Of a stretch of 64,000 bases of DNA, positions 25,461-39,295 are shown in pieces. A program made the position numbers and the translations under genes. Every line of letters starts with the position of its first letter. Within the stretch, counting starts at the first letter, position 1. Origin of the DNA: Apus apus (taxonomy: Eukaryota > Chordata > Aves > Apodiformes > Apodidae); contig NC_067285.1 in assembly GCF_020740795.1 (NCBI RefSeq), positions 75,988,342 through 76,052,341 of the forward strand, read 5' to 3'. The notes under the pieces are model-generated. The model was given only the letters and a program-made list of their open reading frames with translations. It had not been told where the DNA came from and made no database searches.

Positions 25461-28400
25461 GTAAGAAGAGAGTGTAAATGTTCCTAGAAATGCTCTGAAC
25501 TGTTCTGTGTTGGTAACTTGCAGTGAGCCCCTGGACCCTATAGACTGCATCTTAAAGGAAGAGCAGACATCTCCTGACAAGACAGATCCTAGCTGGTATA
25601 AATTGTCAAATCTCTTTTGACATGACTCAAGTTATTGAGCTTTATAGTAGGCAAAAGTCCTACTATGAGGGTTCGTCTCTTAGTTACTTGCTCTTGAGAC
25701 TTCATCTCAGCTACATTACCTAGAAGTAATACTTCCATCATTTTCAGAGGTACCTGCAGGGTACATCTGTACCACAGAATGCAGTGCAGTGCTAGAAAAC
25801 CCCATGTGAGCTGGCACAGTAGTCCCAAAAGCAGCCTCATCAGGTTAACATGGGTAATTAGCTCAGGCACTGCAACATCCTAATGCAAAAATTGTTGCTT
25901 CTGCTTCAGAAGTCAGCATGGTATCTCAGTATTCTTTGGTGTTTCAGAGTTTGTATCTACACACCCTAGCAAGACCAAGTTTTATTGAAAGCTAGAGGAG
26001 GGCACACTAAAATACCATAAGCTCCTGTATATCCCAGCAGCAAGATGAGACATGATGGTGAGGTTTTAATGAGCTTCTGAGGGAGGGTTGGGCTTGGGAA
26101 GCATTTCCTTTTAGCAAATGTAAATGTTTATGTCATTAGTTTGGAAGAATGCCTTCTTTTGGTAGGTTGTGTTTAACCATTTCAGAAATTGCTTGGCAAT
26201 CATCTGACTCATTATGCAGCAAGCAAACAGCAGTAGCTTCTTCAACTTCTTTGCCAAAGCCAGTATCTTCCCTGTGAGGTCCTTGGAGCTCTTACAGTGA
26301 CCTCTTGTGGATAGGTGTTCTTTTCTTCTTAGACGAGATCAAAGATGCCTTTTCTCTTAGGTAAGATCTTCACAGTAGCAGCCACATCTAAGTCTCTCAT
26401 CTAGTGACAGTTTTACAGATATTTAGGATTTTGGACAGAGATAAATGCAAATGTCTTTACATGTCCAGTGATACCGGTGTATGATACTGCACAAACCGTG
26501 AAAGAAAAAATGGACTTTGTCAAGTAGCAGAGAAAGAATGACAGAGAACTAGGGCTCCATCTACATTAACAAGTAGTGCAGACCAGAAGAAGCAAATTTG
26601 TAGAATGAGGTATCTATCCCTGCTTGCCTTTCAGGAGGTTTTACTTCAGGCTAGCTCTAATCTCATCCCACAGACTGAAGCAGATGCTGCGCATTAGATG
26701 TGTTCTTGGAGCACATTTTCTGGCTTAGTTTCATCTCAAAGGAATCCAATACTGTGCTCCAAGACCACAACACGATGTGAACCACTGTAAAGTAAGTGGG
26801 GCTGATCCGCATACTCATATCAAAAATGCACTCCTGCTTCAGACTAAACTGAAGACACACTCTGAGAAGATTAGCACAGTCTGACTGAAACCAAGCCTTT
26901 GATGTCCAGCATTACTTTTGAGGTCACAGTGCAGAAGAGTCCGTTGCACTGAACAAGGGTGGGAGGCAAACGTGTTGGTTGGTGTTAGAGGCACAGGCTG
27001 CTGGAGAGGTGCTCTTTTTGCCTGAGGCTTCTGACTGAGTTGCTGGATCACCTATTATGAGTCAGCCTTAGTCAACTTAGCCATTCCCTAATTTTCACAG
27101 TTTTCAATTAAGGTGTAGTTTCACAGTCATCTTAATCTGATCTAAGATGGGTGAAAGAGGATGTCTCCTTTCCCTCACTCTCCTTGTTTTGGTGTTAGAT
27201 GGCACAGCCAAGAAACCACATTGTTAGTGCTTCCCCTGAAGCGCAGCATTACAGGGGACTGTGATGTGAATGCACGTTGATCCTCAGATACCATGTTCTG
27301 TTTTCCTGCAGCCTCAACCTATGCTCATTAAGAGGTGATTTGTTCTTGCACCTGGGACCATGACCCTTTATTGCATTCACTTGCAGATGCTTTCTGCAAT
27401 TTAAGTTGCTTGGGATAGAAGGGATTTCAGGCCTGTTGGATGGTTGCTTGTCAGCTGGGCTTTGCAGATGTCAAACGCTGTATCTTCCCCTCATCTGCCA
27501 GAGCATGCCAAGATAGCAATTTTGAAATGCTTAGTGGCTGAGGGCTGCCCTTCTGCTGTCATTTTCTGAAGCTGGATGGAAGTGTTGTCCCTGAATAAAT
27601 TCTTTACTTTGGCAAATGAAAAGCTGGAAATAATTTACTAACTTGAAGCTCCTCCCTTCTAAGTATTCTGTCAGCTCTGCCAAGGAATGGCTTTGGGAAG
27701 GACTGTAGTGTTTCTAAAATCTGGCCTTCATTACAAGGGATTTTTCTAAGCGGGTTGTTGGCTTGATTATTTTTTCCCCTGAACATGCCATGTAAATTGA
27801 ATACTGATGTACAAATTCTGTTTTCATAAATACGACCTTTTATATCTGAGTCTACGTTGGTTATAACCTTCAGTGTAATGTAGAACAATTTTCTCATTAA
27901 AATGAGAATCTGTGGTGATACAGGAGGGATTGTGGAATACTTCTTTTTAAGGGATCTTTCTCTTCAGAATTAGGACAATGCCACACAAAAAGTTAATGCA
28001 ACATGAATGTTGCATAAAGCTCGTGCTGCTCGCTCTTCACATGGCTGAATATAATTCTTAGTGATTAAAAATGCCTCTGCTGCCCAGATCAAAACCCCTT
28101 TTGTACTGTGTATTCCATTGTATTTGTAGTCATTACACATTGGTTTCTGAAAATCTGGTGCAAATCAAAGCAATCCAGATGCAGTGCTCAGTGCTTACAT
28201 AGTGTAATGGTACATTTATTAAAGGTATCCTAGAAAATAAAACAATACTTGAGTGCGAGGGCCATTGTCTCCAGCAGTGGTAGTGTTTTACTTAGTAACT
28301 CCACGTCAGATGAAAGTAACATTAATAATTTACTACTTGTAAGTAAAAGCCAGTGATGCCAGTGCTTTTAAACTTAGTGGAAATAAGTATTGAACAACAT

Positions 28401-30438
28401 ATGCATGATATTTGGATAACTGGTTCAGTTAATATTTGCATGTATTTCCATGTAATAATTACTGGCATGTCTCCTGATATTTCTGATAAGCGCATTGTTA
28501 TTAAATAATTACTACTTAATGCAGTAGATTTCCAAGCAACATTATGACACATGTAAAGCATGCAAGTTAAAACTCGTTTTTTGCAGCTATGTTGTTACCA
28601 GCATCCATTAGCATGTGTATATAAGTGATCAAACATCTTTTGCAACTCCAGTAAGTGCTCTGTCAGCTGATGAGAAGACATGACTAAATCTTTTGTTAGC
28701 ACCACAGTCTCTGCAAGGCTGCTGACAGACAAAATGGGAAACAAGTATAACCAGCTAGTGAGGAAATGAAATCATTTCTTGTTACACATAATGCTTGTTA
28801 ATATAAAAACCATACATGGTAATTAATTTTAAGGTTAATTTCCACTCATTCCCTCCAAAATTTTCTCCGTTGTATTTTTGTGGAATTTAAAAGTATAACC
28901 TTAACTTTTTCCCCCCAAGTGAGTGACTTTAGAGCTTAGAAATGTTGGCATATATGAAAAACCTGGCATATTAACCTCTACCAGGAATCGTGCTTCGTTT
29001 TGTCACTACATTTTTACTGGAAAGCCAGCACCCTTTCCTCACTCCAAGATCTGAATTCCCACTTCAGGAATTTGACTGAGGAAAATGTGTGTTTTCCTCA
29101 TGCTAAATAGTCCCAGCAGTCATGCAACCAGGACAAATGCATTTGTTCTACGTTGCATGAGTTAACTTCACAGAAATTGCGTAGGTCTCCACACAAGTGC
29201 CTAAAGAAATGCTGAACACCACTGACCTTGTGGAATAATACGTGCTTCAGAAATGACAAGTGAGTAATGTTCTACTCAAATATTGGTTTGGGGAGCTGAG
29301 TACAGCCTTCCTAGCATAAATTTTTTCACATATTTCTGTGTGTGTTTTCAAGCATACTCCAGATTTTTCTTTTCATTCCAGCAGATTTCAGTTTCAAGTT
29401 TTATATTATTTTTTAAATATAGCAAAAAAAACCCCAAAGCTAGGTCAAAATACTTGAATTTTATTTTTTTTTTCACCTCAAGTTTGAGGCATTAAAAATA
29501 CATCCATGTTTTTTGTGTAATTTATGGATTACTAGAAGATACTATTCTGCATACATCATTTTTTTGGCAGTCTGAAAGTAGATCTCGGGTCAGCCAGGGA
29601 ATAAAATTATGTATCAGAAAAGTAATGGAAAAGACCTCTGTTTGATAGATCATGTAACTGTTCTGTGCAGCTTGGAACGGTACTGGTGTTGGCATAGAAT
29701 TCCTAAAGGCCATCTATGTGCTGACTTGCTTTGAAGTATTTCCTGTTACTTTGTACAGCTGTCCTTTTCTGTAGATGCCTGTCACATCGAGGTGACACTG
29801 CTGGTTTCAATCCTGTGGTTACACTGAGCTGGCCCGTTCACACACTGAGCGGCTCAGCGCCAGCGTGAGCAGCTCAGTCCCTTTCTGGCTCTTTGGTCCA
29901 GTCCAGTCAGCATAATGGATCTGAGATGCAACTTTTGTTTCAACAGTGAGATCATTACTTCTATTCATCATTGAACTAATTATTCCTATAATTGCTTGTT
30001 TTATGGTCAGGAAAATAAATTAAAAAAAAAAAAAAGGCAAGAGCATTCTTTCTCCAGCTTCTTTAGATTGAAGTGAAATAAAAATTGAAAATTAGTGATC
30101 TCTGAAATGGAACTTTTCTTTGTAATGACATTTGTTTTCAGTTGTTGTTTGGCTGCTGCTCTGTCCTCAGGATGGGTACTGCCCTCATGCACCTGTGAAT
30201 TTCCTCAGAAACTGCTCATGCTGTGGTCTTCCTCTCTGAACAACTGCAAATCAGTAACTTGTAGTGGAAGTGGCTCATGGAGAGTGGTTCTGCATTTATA
30301 TTAGTTGATCAAACTGGCTTTCTTTTAATGCTTACCAGAGAGGTTTTCAGCAGTGAAGATTCATTAGCACTATTAATTAAGAAATGATGACAAGGAGCAC
30401 CCACTTCTTATCAGCTGTGCCTTGTTTTTTTCCTGCAG
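25461..30438 (+). other. PALLD: PALLD intron, 5.0 kb
   Basis: It splits Ig3 in phase 0 between KPK and IYWF, a common position for Ig-domain introns. Donor GTAAGA and acceptor TTTTTTTCCTGCAG are good. The patch 29815-29885 is locally GC-richer with no identity. No exon or recognisable transposon was found. Confidence 0.85.
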
Positions 30439-30588
30439 ATTTATTGGTTTAAAGATGGAAAGCAAATTTCTAAACGAAGTGATCACTACCGAATTCAAAG
30501 AGAACCTGATGGAACTTGCTCATTGCATACTGCAGCCTCCACCCTGGATGATGATGGGAATTACACTATTATGGCTGCTAACCCACAG
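30439..30588 (+). CDS. PALLD: PALLD exon, second half of Ig3
   Basis: 50 codons (403-452), phase 0 at both ends. It starts IYWFKDGKQISKRSDHY, with the invariant Ig Trp, and ends DDDGNYTIMAANPQ, the D-G-Y strand-F signature in which the expected Cys is Ile. Basic side chains around GKQISKRSDH agree with an actin-binding surface. The donor is GTAAAT. Confidence 0.97.
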
Positions 30589-33500
30589 GTAAATGAAGGT
30601 TTGGCTCCAGAGCAAACGTACTCCTGGACATAAATCCTCAGAAAACTATCTCATCTTACGTATGCATGATTTAATTAAAAGATGAAGTCACCATAAAGTA
30701 TGTAAGTTCGATTTCTGTTTTCATCTTGCATCAGTAGGGTGGGACCTTTCTACCTCCAAGAGATTAGCAACTCAACAGCAGGTTTTTTTCTATGGTTTGA
30801 GGTTTCAGAGGGGGGAAGGGTGTTGTTTTTTAATCACTCTTCCACCGTTTGCTTCAGCTGATAACATCTCAGTATCCTAACTGAGCATACATTCTTTAAA
30901 GGGAGGAAAAAAAAATCCAGTTTACCAGCAGAAGTAACCCAATCCAGCGAGTTAATTTTTCTTTTGTTGACAGTACTCACTGGCTGAGGCCAACTTTTTT
31001 TAACGAGTGGGAGTATATCACACCTCAACATGTTTACATTAGTCAGTTCTGATTGCAATTCTGAAAGGCAAAATATTCTAGCCCCTCATATGTAGCAGGG
31101 GGAGGTCTCCTGTGTTGATTCCAGAATCTTAAGCAACATTTTTCTGAACCCAAAGCCAGTAACAGCTTTGTAATATTATTTGTTCTTCGCAGACCCAATA
31201 CAAGAGCCGAGTTATACAACAGAAACCTGCTAGTGGATTTGACATAGCTAAACTTACAGTTCACACATCTGATCGAAGCAACTTTTCCAATCCACTTTTC
31301 CTACAGCACAGCAAATTGAGGGGAAAGGCTTGCATGTGAGAAATCAAGGCAGTAACGTAGCTTTAGGGAATGTAATGAATTATTTTATTCCGTAGCACCA
31401 AACATCTTGCCAAGACCCAGCCTGCAAGTAGAATCACACTGTAAAATAACAAACTGTATCACTGAGACACAGTTTAATCTAAGCAGGCGTGTTGTGCTCT
31501 GTTGTGAGTGTTGCTAGGGTTACCTAGCATGACACTGCCATTTCGGCCTTGCTCTCTCACTGCCCAGTCTGCTCACACTGCAGCCTGCTTGGGAGCACAT
31601 GGGACTGTGCAGGCAGATGACACGCAAACAGCAGTTTCAGGCTGGAGCCCACAAACTGCAGTGCTTAAATCTAGGGAGTTTAAACATTATTTCTACATAT
31701 ACAAATAACAGAAATAAAGAAATAATAACGAAATAGCATAAGGCCAAGGGAATTCGTCAAGCTGGGAGCTTTTACACAGAGATGACCATTGTATTATAAC
31801 ACTTGGTACTATTTAAATTAAGGAAATTCGCAGCAGGTTTTCAAGTGATACATACATGCTAGGAAGTCAATCCTGTTCATCTTCCTGTAATTGCTGTGTT
31901 AGTGCATGTACAGAACTTCCATAGGTGGTGCTACTGGGTGACCCAAAGTCTTAGAGAACTTGGTGAATAAACCAAGTATTTGGTGAATAAACCTTTGTAT
32001 TTGGGCACTGGATTCTGTCTCTGAATATTTAGAGCCTACTTTTTAGCATTTGTTACTCTGGATACTGCTCGTTTAATGAGCTACAGCAGTAACCCACAAT
32101 GATCAGTTCTGGTCATTGATGACCCTAGTTTGTTTGTGGGTGTTTAGATGTACTAAAATGAGCTGGTTTTGTATTGTTTCTAGTTTGGGGATTGAAAAAG
32201 CAGTTTTGTTAAATGATAAAATTTTGCATCTGTGCTTTTTCCCCCTCTTTGGAGAAGAACCAGAAGCATCCTCCTCTGGCTCCCCTAAACAAAACATCTG
32301 TTTCACCAAGCCTGTTTTATTCTTTCTTTACAGTGTAACTCCCAAGCAAACATACTTATCTCTTCTACTATTTGCTTGCTTCTACTATGCATTTAACAGT
32401 ACAATGGAGGCAAAGAAGGGCTGTGAGTTAATGTACTAGCCTTTCACACTCAAAGATCTGGATTCCAATTCTTTTAAGTCATCCTGAGTGGAAATAATTT
32501 TGGCATTGCCTCCTCAATTCTAATGGAAAGTTGTCCACATCTCAAAGCTATCACAAACTTAGGCAAATTTGGCAACCTTTCCTTAAGAAAAGTGAAATAT
32601 GTAAATATAAGGGAGCCTACACCAGGAGTTCTGATGGACTGGTAGATATTTGCTGTTGCTGTGTTTTCGTCATTGCTATTGGAACCACCAAGCTGCAAAG
32701 CAAAAAGGCATGTTCTTAGCTGATAGATATTGATTTTATTAAAGCAAAGGATTAAGTTCATTAAAGCTCTGCCAGTTTATGCCATCTCACAATCTGGACT
32801 AATACTACAGGATTTATGTATGTAACATGAATTGTTGACACACCTTGGAAACGGTCCGTGGTAGTTAATGCAGCAGGCGCCATCGCCTGTGATGTAAAGT
32901 GCTGTGATCTGGATTAAGGTTCTGACAAACCTCTGGGGGTTGCAGTGGGATTTGCCATTTAACTTAATCCAGAGCAAACTGACCCTGGGCCTAGACAAAC
33001 ACAAAACCTTGCCTGCGTTAGGCCTTTATTTATAGGTTACATCCCCCCCTTTCTGTGAGCTGTGTGGGCTTGACTTGAGTCCTGATTTTCACCTTCTTTT
33101 ACCCCGTTCTCTCCACTTCTTCACAGTATGCACTCACAGTCCTCAGTCTGGACTTCCCTTATTTTCTAGGCCATCTTCTCATTAATTAGTTCCAGCTCAT
33201 TGCTTTCTCCTTGTTCATCCCATGACTTTTTCAACTTTTGGCTTGCTGCTTGTTCTTCCTTGTCCAATTTCCTTACTTTCCTTTGTGTTTCCATTTGTGA
33301 TGCCTTCACGTATTGGGACACACAGAAATTATCCCAAAATGTGTGAATTCATCACCTGCCAGAAGAAGATTAATATGCAGTGGTGCCTAAAATAGAAATG
33401 TATTTGTTCCAGATGTTTTAAATGGTCTTGTAACACAGAAAAGAAAGAAGGTTTTGCTTTAGAAATTGCTGCATGTCATGCACACTGGCTTAATGCAAGT

Positions 33501-34767
33501 ATTTGTCTTGGGGACAAATGGGTCATGGGAATAAAAGTGGGACACAGAGACTTCATTTCTACCAGTCCAACAGTAACATAAAAGTTGTTGCCACTTGAAG
33601 GCTGCTTGTGAAACTGTTTTTCAATGGGATGTTAATGAACAGTCATCTGTATCCCTCAAATTACTGTGGCAGAAATACTTGTCACTTTTATGCTGACAGA
33701 CTTGAGTGTGGAGCTCACAGCTTAGAACTGAAATACACTGCAACGCTGATGTGGATGTTGCCTTAGTGCTGCCAGCCCAGGGGGCAGAGAGACAGATGGA
33801 CAGCTATTTATCATTTATCAAATTACTTTATAATTTTAAAGTTATTAAAGTTATTGCATTGCTATATAAAAGTACATAAATTTTTACTACAGTGTTATTT
33901 TTTAAACATGGCTTTTAAATTTTTATCTATTGTTTCTATTTATTAATACCACCAGATGCTCTTACCTCTTACATGGTGAATTCTGTAGAGCCCTGGGGGC
34001 CAGCAGTTCTGGCTGCACACAGTCCCATTCCAAACACCTTGCCCTAGTGCTTGTGGTCAACAACCTGTATTCTAAAAAACAACAACAAAAAAGGGAACCA
34101 AATACAATAGAGCTCACATTTTATTTGTCATTCACTGAAAAAAACCTAAGATGATTGACCTATCTCCACCAGCACACCTGTGGGCTTCAGTGCAGTTCCT
34201 ACCCTCCAGCCAAGCTCACTCTTCAAAGAGGACCCTTCCAGTACTTGTAGAATTCCTTTGTTTCTCTTACATTCATGGGGTTTTTTTTTGAGCAGTGCCA
34301 CCACCAGATCAAGTGGCTCAATCCACTTTGGAGACAGCAGCTCTGTTCATTAACAGCCAACACTTACCAAATGCTGTAAGTCAAGATCTTGAACTAATTG
34401 TCTTTCTGTCCACTTGCCATACACAGAAAGACCTCTGTTTTAAGGACTTAATTACTGGTGGTACTAATAGTCTTTTTTAAAAGAAAAATTTCCAGGTGGA
34501 ACATTTTAACCATGACAGTGTAATAGTTACAATTATTCCAGTCTTTTCTGTGTTAAGAGCGCAAGCTGATATAACAGTTTTGTATCCGAAAGTATCTTCA
34601 CAAATGTTTCTCAGTGAGTTAGTGAAAGAAGCCATTGTGTTACAGAATCTGTAACAGGTGGGGGGAAAAAAAAAAAAAAGAGAAAAAAAAAAAAAAGATC
34701 AGGTTGAACTTTTATTAGTATCCCATACTTCGTCTTTTAACGTTCCTCTTCTCCATCTTCGTAACAG
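30589..34767 (+). other. PALLD: PALLD intron, 4.2 kb
   Basis: Phase-0 intron. It contains a candidate alternative terminal exon at 31193-31718 (listed separately), a near-exact tandem duplication of TTTGGTGAATAAACC at about 31962-31994, and an A-rich tract at 34667-34696 shortly before the acceptor (TCTTCTCCATCTTCGTAACAG). Nothing else is recognised. Confidence 0.8.
31193..31718 (+). CDS. Candidate alternative terminal exon of PALLD (unconfirmed)
   Basis: A good acceptor (TTATTTGTTCTTCGCAG, ending 31192) is followed, in the phase-0 frame that exon 30439-30588 would deliver, by 48 open codons (31193-31336) starting TQYKSRVIQQKPASGFDIAK and then TGA (31337-31339). An AATAAA lies at 31713-31718. 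Using it would truncate palladin inside Ig3, replacing the last strand and removing Ig4 and Ig5. A donor-like GTGAGA at 31336 would make a 143-nt internal exon instead, which breaks the frame of the next exon. I recognise no homologue of the peptide. An open frame of 48 codons can occur by chance, so this stays speculative. Confidence 0.25.
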
Positions 34768-34862
34768 GGCAGAGTAAGCTGCACGGGCAGGCTGATGGTT
34801 CAAGCTGTAAATCAAAGAGGCCGCAGTCCTTGGTCACCTTCTGGTCAGCCTCACATAAGAAG
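34768..34862 (+). CDS. PALLD: PALLD exon, last strand of Ig3 and basic spacer
   Basis: 95 nt: 31 codons (453-483) plus two bases. GRVSCTGRLMVQAVNQRG completes Ig3. It is followed by the serine/arginine-rich spacer RSPWSPSGQPHIR toward Ig4. The two bases AG join A of the next exon to make Arg484. The donor is GTAATT. Confidence 0.97.
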
Positions 34863-37800
34863 GTAATTGATGGTGTTCTGGCTTTTTTTTGGTTAATTTT
34901 AATAATATGTGTTTTGCAAAATTATTATTGTAAGCTAAAGAATGTGAAGTAAGAAGTTAAAAGTATGGCATTCAGGAAGAAATGTGACCTCTGCTATATA
35001 AACATTTCTGCAAAGCTTGGAGACATATAAGCAACCTCTGAAAAGACATGACTTTAAGTATCTTTAATTTTTCCTGTCTCCCTCTTTCTTTGTGATGTTC
35101 ACTGATTACTCCTTACCTCAAATTACACTACCAGTTGTCATGTTTATTTAAAACATTTCATCTGACTAAAATTCTACCAGGAAGCTGTTACTTTCTGCAC
35201 CTTCTAATAAGTATTCATTAAAGAAACGGCAGAAATAACTGCATGCCAAAGAAGTTTATTAGATTTACTTTAGAAATAGTTTAGTATTTCAGTGATTTCA
35301 GTTCAGATTCTTTTAAGGAATTATGAGTCAGAAATAAAGCATTAAACTTATCTTTGGTGAGTTTACAGTTATTCACATACGAAGCTTTGGTTTATGTTTT
35401 TGGACCATATAAGGGAATTTTCCCTTCAAACTTGTTTTTTTTCCATTACCCAAAGCATTTCTGAGGCTGTTTAGCACAATTTAGTCAGCTTTAGACAATA
35501 CTAAAAAATGCATTTTGGTTACCCAAAGAGAACTGCTTTCAAGGGCTCTGGTTCTGGATTCTGCTGTGATGGGGCACCTTTAATGGCTCCAATGGCCATA
35601 GAATCTCAATACTGTACAACTGTAAATATAGAATAGATGTAATTACATAGTTGATATGCAAATGATTCCTGTAACTATTAGTAGTGGTAGCAGTACATAC
35701 TGTATAACAGCTGCATGTGAAGCAGGCTCTCTTCCTCCCATCTGGTAACTAGAAAGTATTAGGAAGTGAGGTTGTTGGTTGAAAAGAATTTAGTAGTCTT
35801 ATTCCTGGATGGAACAAACTGGGCTTCCCACAGTCCTGAAAGCATTTCCCAAGGTCTCTCTCTTGCTGAGGTGTCCTACCAGCTCCGCCTCCAACACCGC
35901 ACATTTAGGCCTGTTAAGCCCAAAGCTCAGGCTGCTTATGGAGCGGAATACCCTGTTATCCCTGCAGTGTGAGAACAGCCAAAAAAAAGCTGTGTCCTTT
36001 TGGCATCCAGTCAGTAAGGCACTTGAGACCTGCAAATAATGGGTAAAAATTATTATTAACCTAGTGAACTTTATGACTGGTTATACTGTTGACAAGCTTT
36101 TTCCTGAAGTATTTTTAATCTCATACAAAATGCATTCTGGCAGAACTCTGTTTTTTCTCATCTTCACTATGTCACTGACATTTTAAAACACTCTTTATAG
36201 TCATTATTTCAATGTAATGTATTTTTCTGAAATTTGCTTAGGTTGCAAATATTACCTTCTTACCATTGCTTTATGGGCAGGAGGAACTTTTGAACTGTTT
36301 GACATGTACAAAGCTTGGACTCAATCTCTCAGATGACACAGTGCTCAGTGCTGTAGCACCTAAGCCGTGCACTGCAGCCACAGCACCAAACACATCATCT
36401 TAAAATGCACGAGATCTAAGCAAGATTTAAAAAAGAAATATTCCTATTGCCTCTACTCTCAAGTAAAGAATTAATTTGAACTTAATCTCCTTTATCTCAA
36501 ATTAGTGATCATTATCATATGGTCAGTCATAGTCTTTCCTAGCTTCTTGCTCACAGAAATTCCTAGTGCATTGCACCACACCAACCCATGGAGTCTCCCC
36601 TGGACGCATTTAGTACATGATGTCAGTATTGCTGAAAATAATCCTTCCAATTTAATGCCCACATCACAACTATAAAGAACCCACAACTAATCTGAGGGTA
36701 TTCCAGTTTATTGCAATTTGTCATTCCTAGACATCTGAAGTTCTTGGCTCTATTAATTTCATTATTTCTTTAAAACCACAAATTGTTTTAGAATTAAAAT
36801 AGCCCTAGTTTCACCTCTCAAGGTAAAGGCTTAAAAATAGTCTGCAACTTTAGAGGTAAATTCACAAAAAAGTTAAAAAAATGCATTAATTATTTCTAAC
36901 TCTAGACTAAACAGCACGCTGATTTAGGTTTCTTTACAGATGTGTAATTTTTAAAACCTAGTTTTCATGATTCAAGAACATACTACCAAAACCCCCTATA
37001 TTTGGCCGCAAACTCTTAACCTTTTTGTTTCCTGTTTCATTTGGTTTAATCCCCCCCACCCCGTTTTGACCAGTGCTGCCTTTTTATGCAGCTCTAGCAG
37101 TGATATGGTGGCTTTCAGGCTTTTTACACTTCTGTGGTACTAGTAACCTGTTTGGCTCAGCCTTGCAAGACATTAAGAAGCCCTAGTTATTGGGTCTTTA
37201 TTGGAGTCTTATCAACAGCATCTAAACAGGATGAATGTGAATACCACAAAGGCAGATTTTACATGGGTTGCTTGCACTCTGTAGCACTCACTTGACTAGA
37301 TACCATAATTTCTACTTGGTCTATCAGAACTAATTGCCTGAAGATACGAGTACAGTTTTTCTTTATTACTATCTGTCTTCCATCCCATCTACATGCACAA
37401 GGTATGTTTGTCTGGAAAAACCAGTTAGAACCTCCCCAGCTAGAGCTCAGGGCTGTCTATGAGCTGTAGTGCAGGAACTGCTGAAAGTACCTTGAGGCAG
37501 CTTGGAGGGGCAAAAAATGTTAGGTGCTTAAGACCTGGATTTAGACACCTGAATAGTTAGATCAGCTTTTAGTGTGTGCAAAGGTGCCAGTCTGCATTGC
37601 CCATTTCAGTGTCCATTCCTACATTAATCAGCAGTATGGGCTACATTGCCTCCCCCCTTTTGCCTTTAGTTATAGCTGTGGGAAGCCTGTGATGATCATT
37701 AAAAGTCAAAATTGATCTATTTATGACAGATCATACTCTAGGAAAAGTGATGACTGGTTAAAATTCAAACAGCACAGTAACAGAAGGACAAAATACACCA

Positions 37801-39162
37801 AATCCAAGCAACTCCAATTAAACAACCCCATGGAACAGAGTGTGCAGCTAGAGTGTTTATTTTCCATAAAGTAGTAGAGCATCCTGTTTTCCAAATATAA
37901 CAGTTGGAAGGTATAAAGAAATGTCCCTGGGCAGCAGAAAACTCAGTATAGCCACATATACTGCAGATACTGGCCAAAACAGAAACACTGGCAAAAGTTA
38001 CTGGAAAATGGAACTCAGAAAAGAGAGAATTTCACTGTAAAGTGTCATTGATAAAAGGTATCTTGGAGATTATTTTCATAGCTCCTCTTTGCTGAAACAC
38101 AATGTTATTGTAGGCAGCAGCTGGTTCCAGAATGGAATCCCTGGGAGCTGATCAGGCAAGGATAAAAACAGATCTAAAAACAGATCTAAAATTTTGTTTC
38201 AATTACAAGTTTCTTTGATTACTAAATCGCTCAGATAGAATAATGTTAATTTCAGTTGGGAAAAAATCCAGTTAAACAAAGAACCACTTAGAAGAAGATT
38301 TGATAGATTAAATTAACAAGCAGGAATAGCCAATGTGGAAAATGGATTAAATGATATTGTGGAAGGTTAAGGTGACTGATACTGTTGCTAGGGTCAGGAG
38401 ATTTTTTTGTTAATCTATTTACAGTACATTTATGAAGAACTATTTAACAACAAAATATTTTCTTCCTATTGCACACATATTAAATTCTCATTGTTTTGAC
38501 ACCACAATCTGGTGGCTTTGAAAATGTTTGAGAGTACCTCGAACAAAAAACCTGTTAAATAAAAAAAAATATCCACAGCACTTCAATCCACAGAATTTTC
38601 TGTATGGTCTTGAGTAGTCAAGAACAAGAGGAGATTACAAGTAAGCCTAATGTGGCAAGCCTCTTCTCAACTGAGTTGAGTTAGCTTTTAGGTCTTGTTA
38701 TTTTTTGAAAGGTAAATATGATTAACTAAAATACCTGCACTTTCTGGTGTAATCAGTAACAGTGGAGGGTTTAAATACGCAGGACACTAGAAATGGGGAG
38801 CTGAAGCTACATGCTAAGGCCTACAGACTTATTTTATTTGTATTTCAGTGATTTAAAGACTCTAAACAAAAATACTATCCTGTATAAATACATTATTATT
38901 GCAAGCAATTCTGTAGCAAGATTATTTTCCAGATTATATTTTGCCACAACATATGAATTAAGTGAAAGTAATTAGTAAGTATAGTGTTATAATTATCTCA
39001 GTCTGAGCCAAAAGCTACCAGTGTATGTGTGTAAATATAGAGTGATTATGGTATATGTCAAAGAAGTGATTCAGAATTCAATGCAGTCTTACAAATTATT
39101 TTGGTTCTTCTGATTTAGCAGAGAAAAAGAAATAATTTACCTTTATTTCATGTTATTTTAAG
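34863..39162 (+). other. PALLD: PALLD intron, 4.3 kb
   Basis: Phase-2 intron with a GTAATT donor and a TTATTTTAAG acceptor. It has a short direct duplication of AAAAACAGATCT (38165-38188). No exon, RNA gene or transposon is recognised. Confidence 0.85.
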
Positions 39163-39295
39163 ACCACGATCTCGGTCAAGGGACAGTGGTGATGAAAATG
39201 AACCAATTCAGGAACGATTCTTCCGGCCTCATTTTCTGCAGGCTCCTGGAGACCTGACTGTTCAAGAAGGCAAACTATGCAGAATGGACTGCAAG
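39163..39295 (+). CDS. PALLD: PALLD exon, spacer and start of Ig4
   Basis: 133 nt: one base completes Arg484, then 44 codons (485-528) ending in phase 0. It encodes PRSRSRDSGDENEPIQERFF and then the Ig4 beginning RPHFLQAPGDLTVQEG, ending with the first Ig4 Cys in CRMDCK. The spacer is rich in Arg/Ser and acidic residues and is a likely phosphorylation target (inference). The donor is AAG|GCAAGT, a GC rather than a GT donor. Confidence 0.97.
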
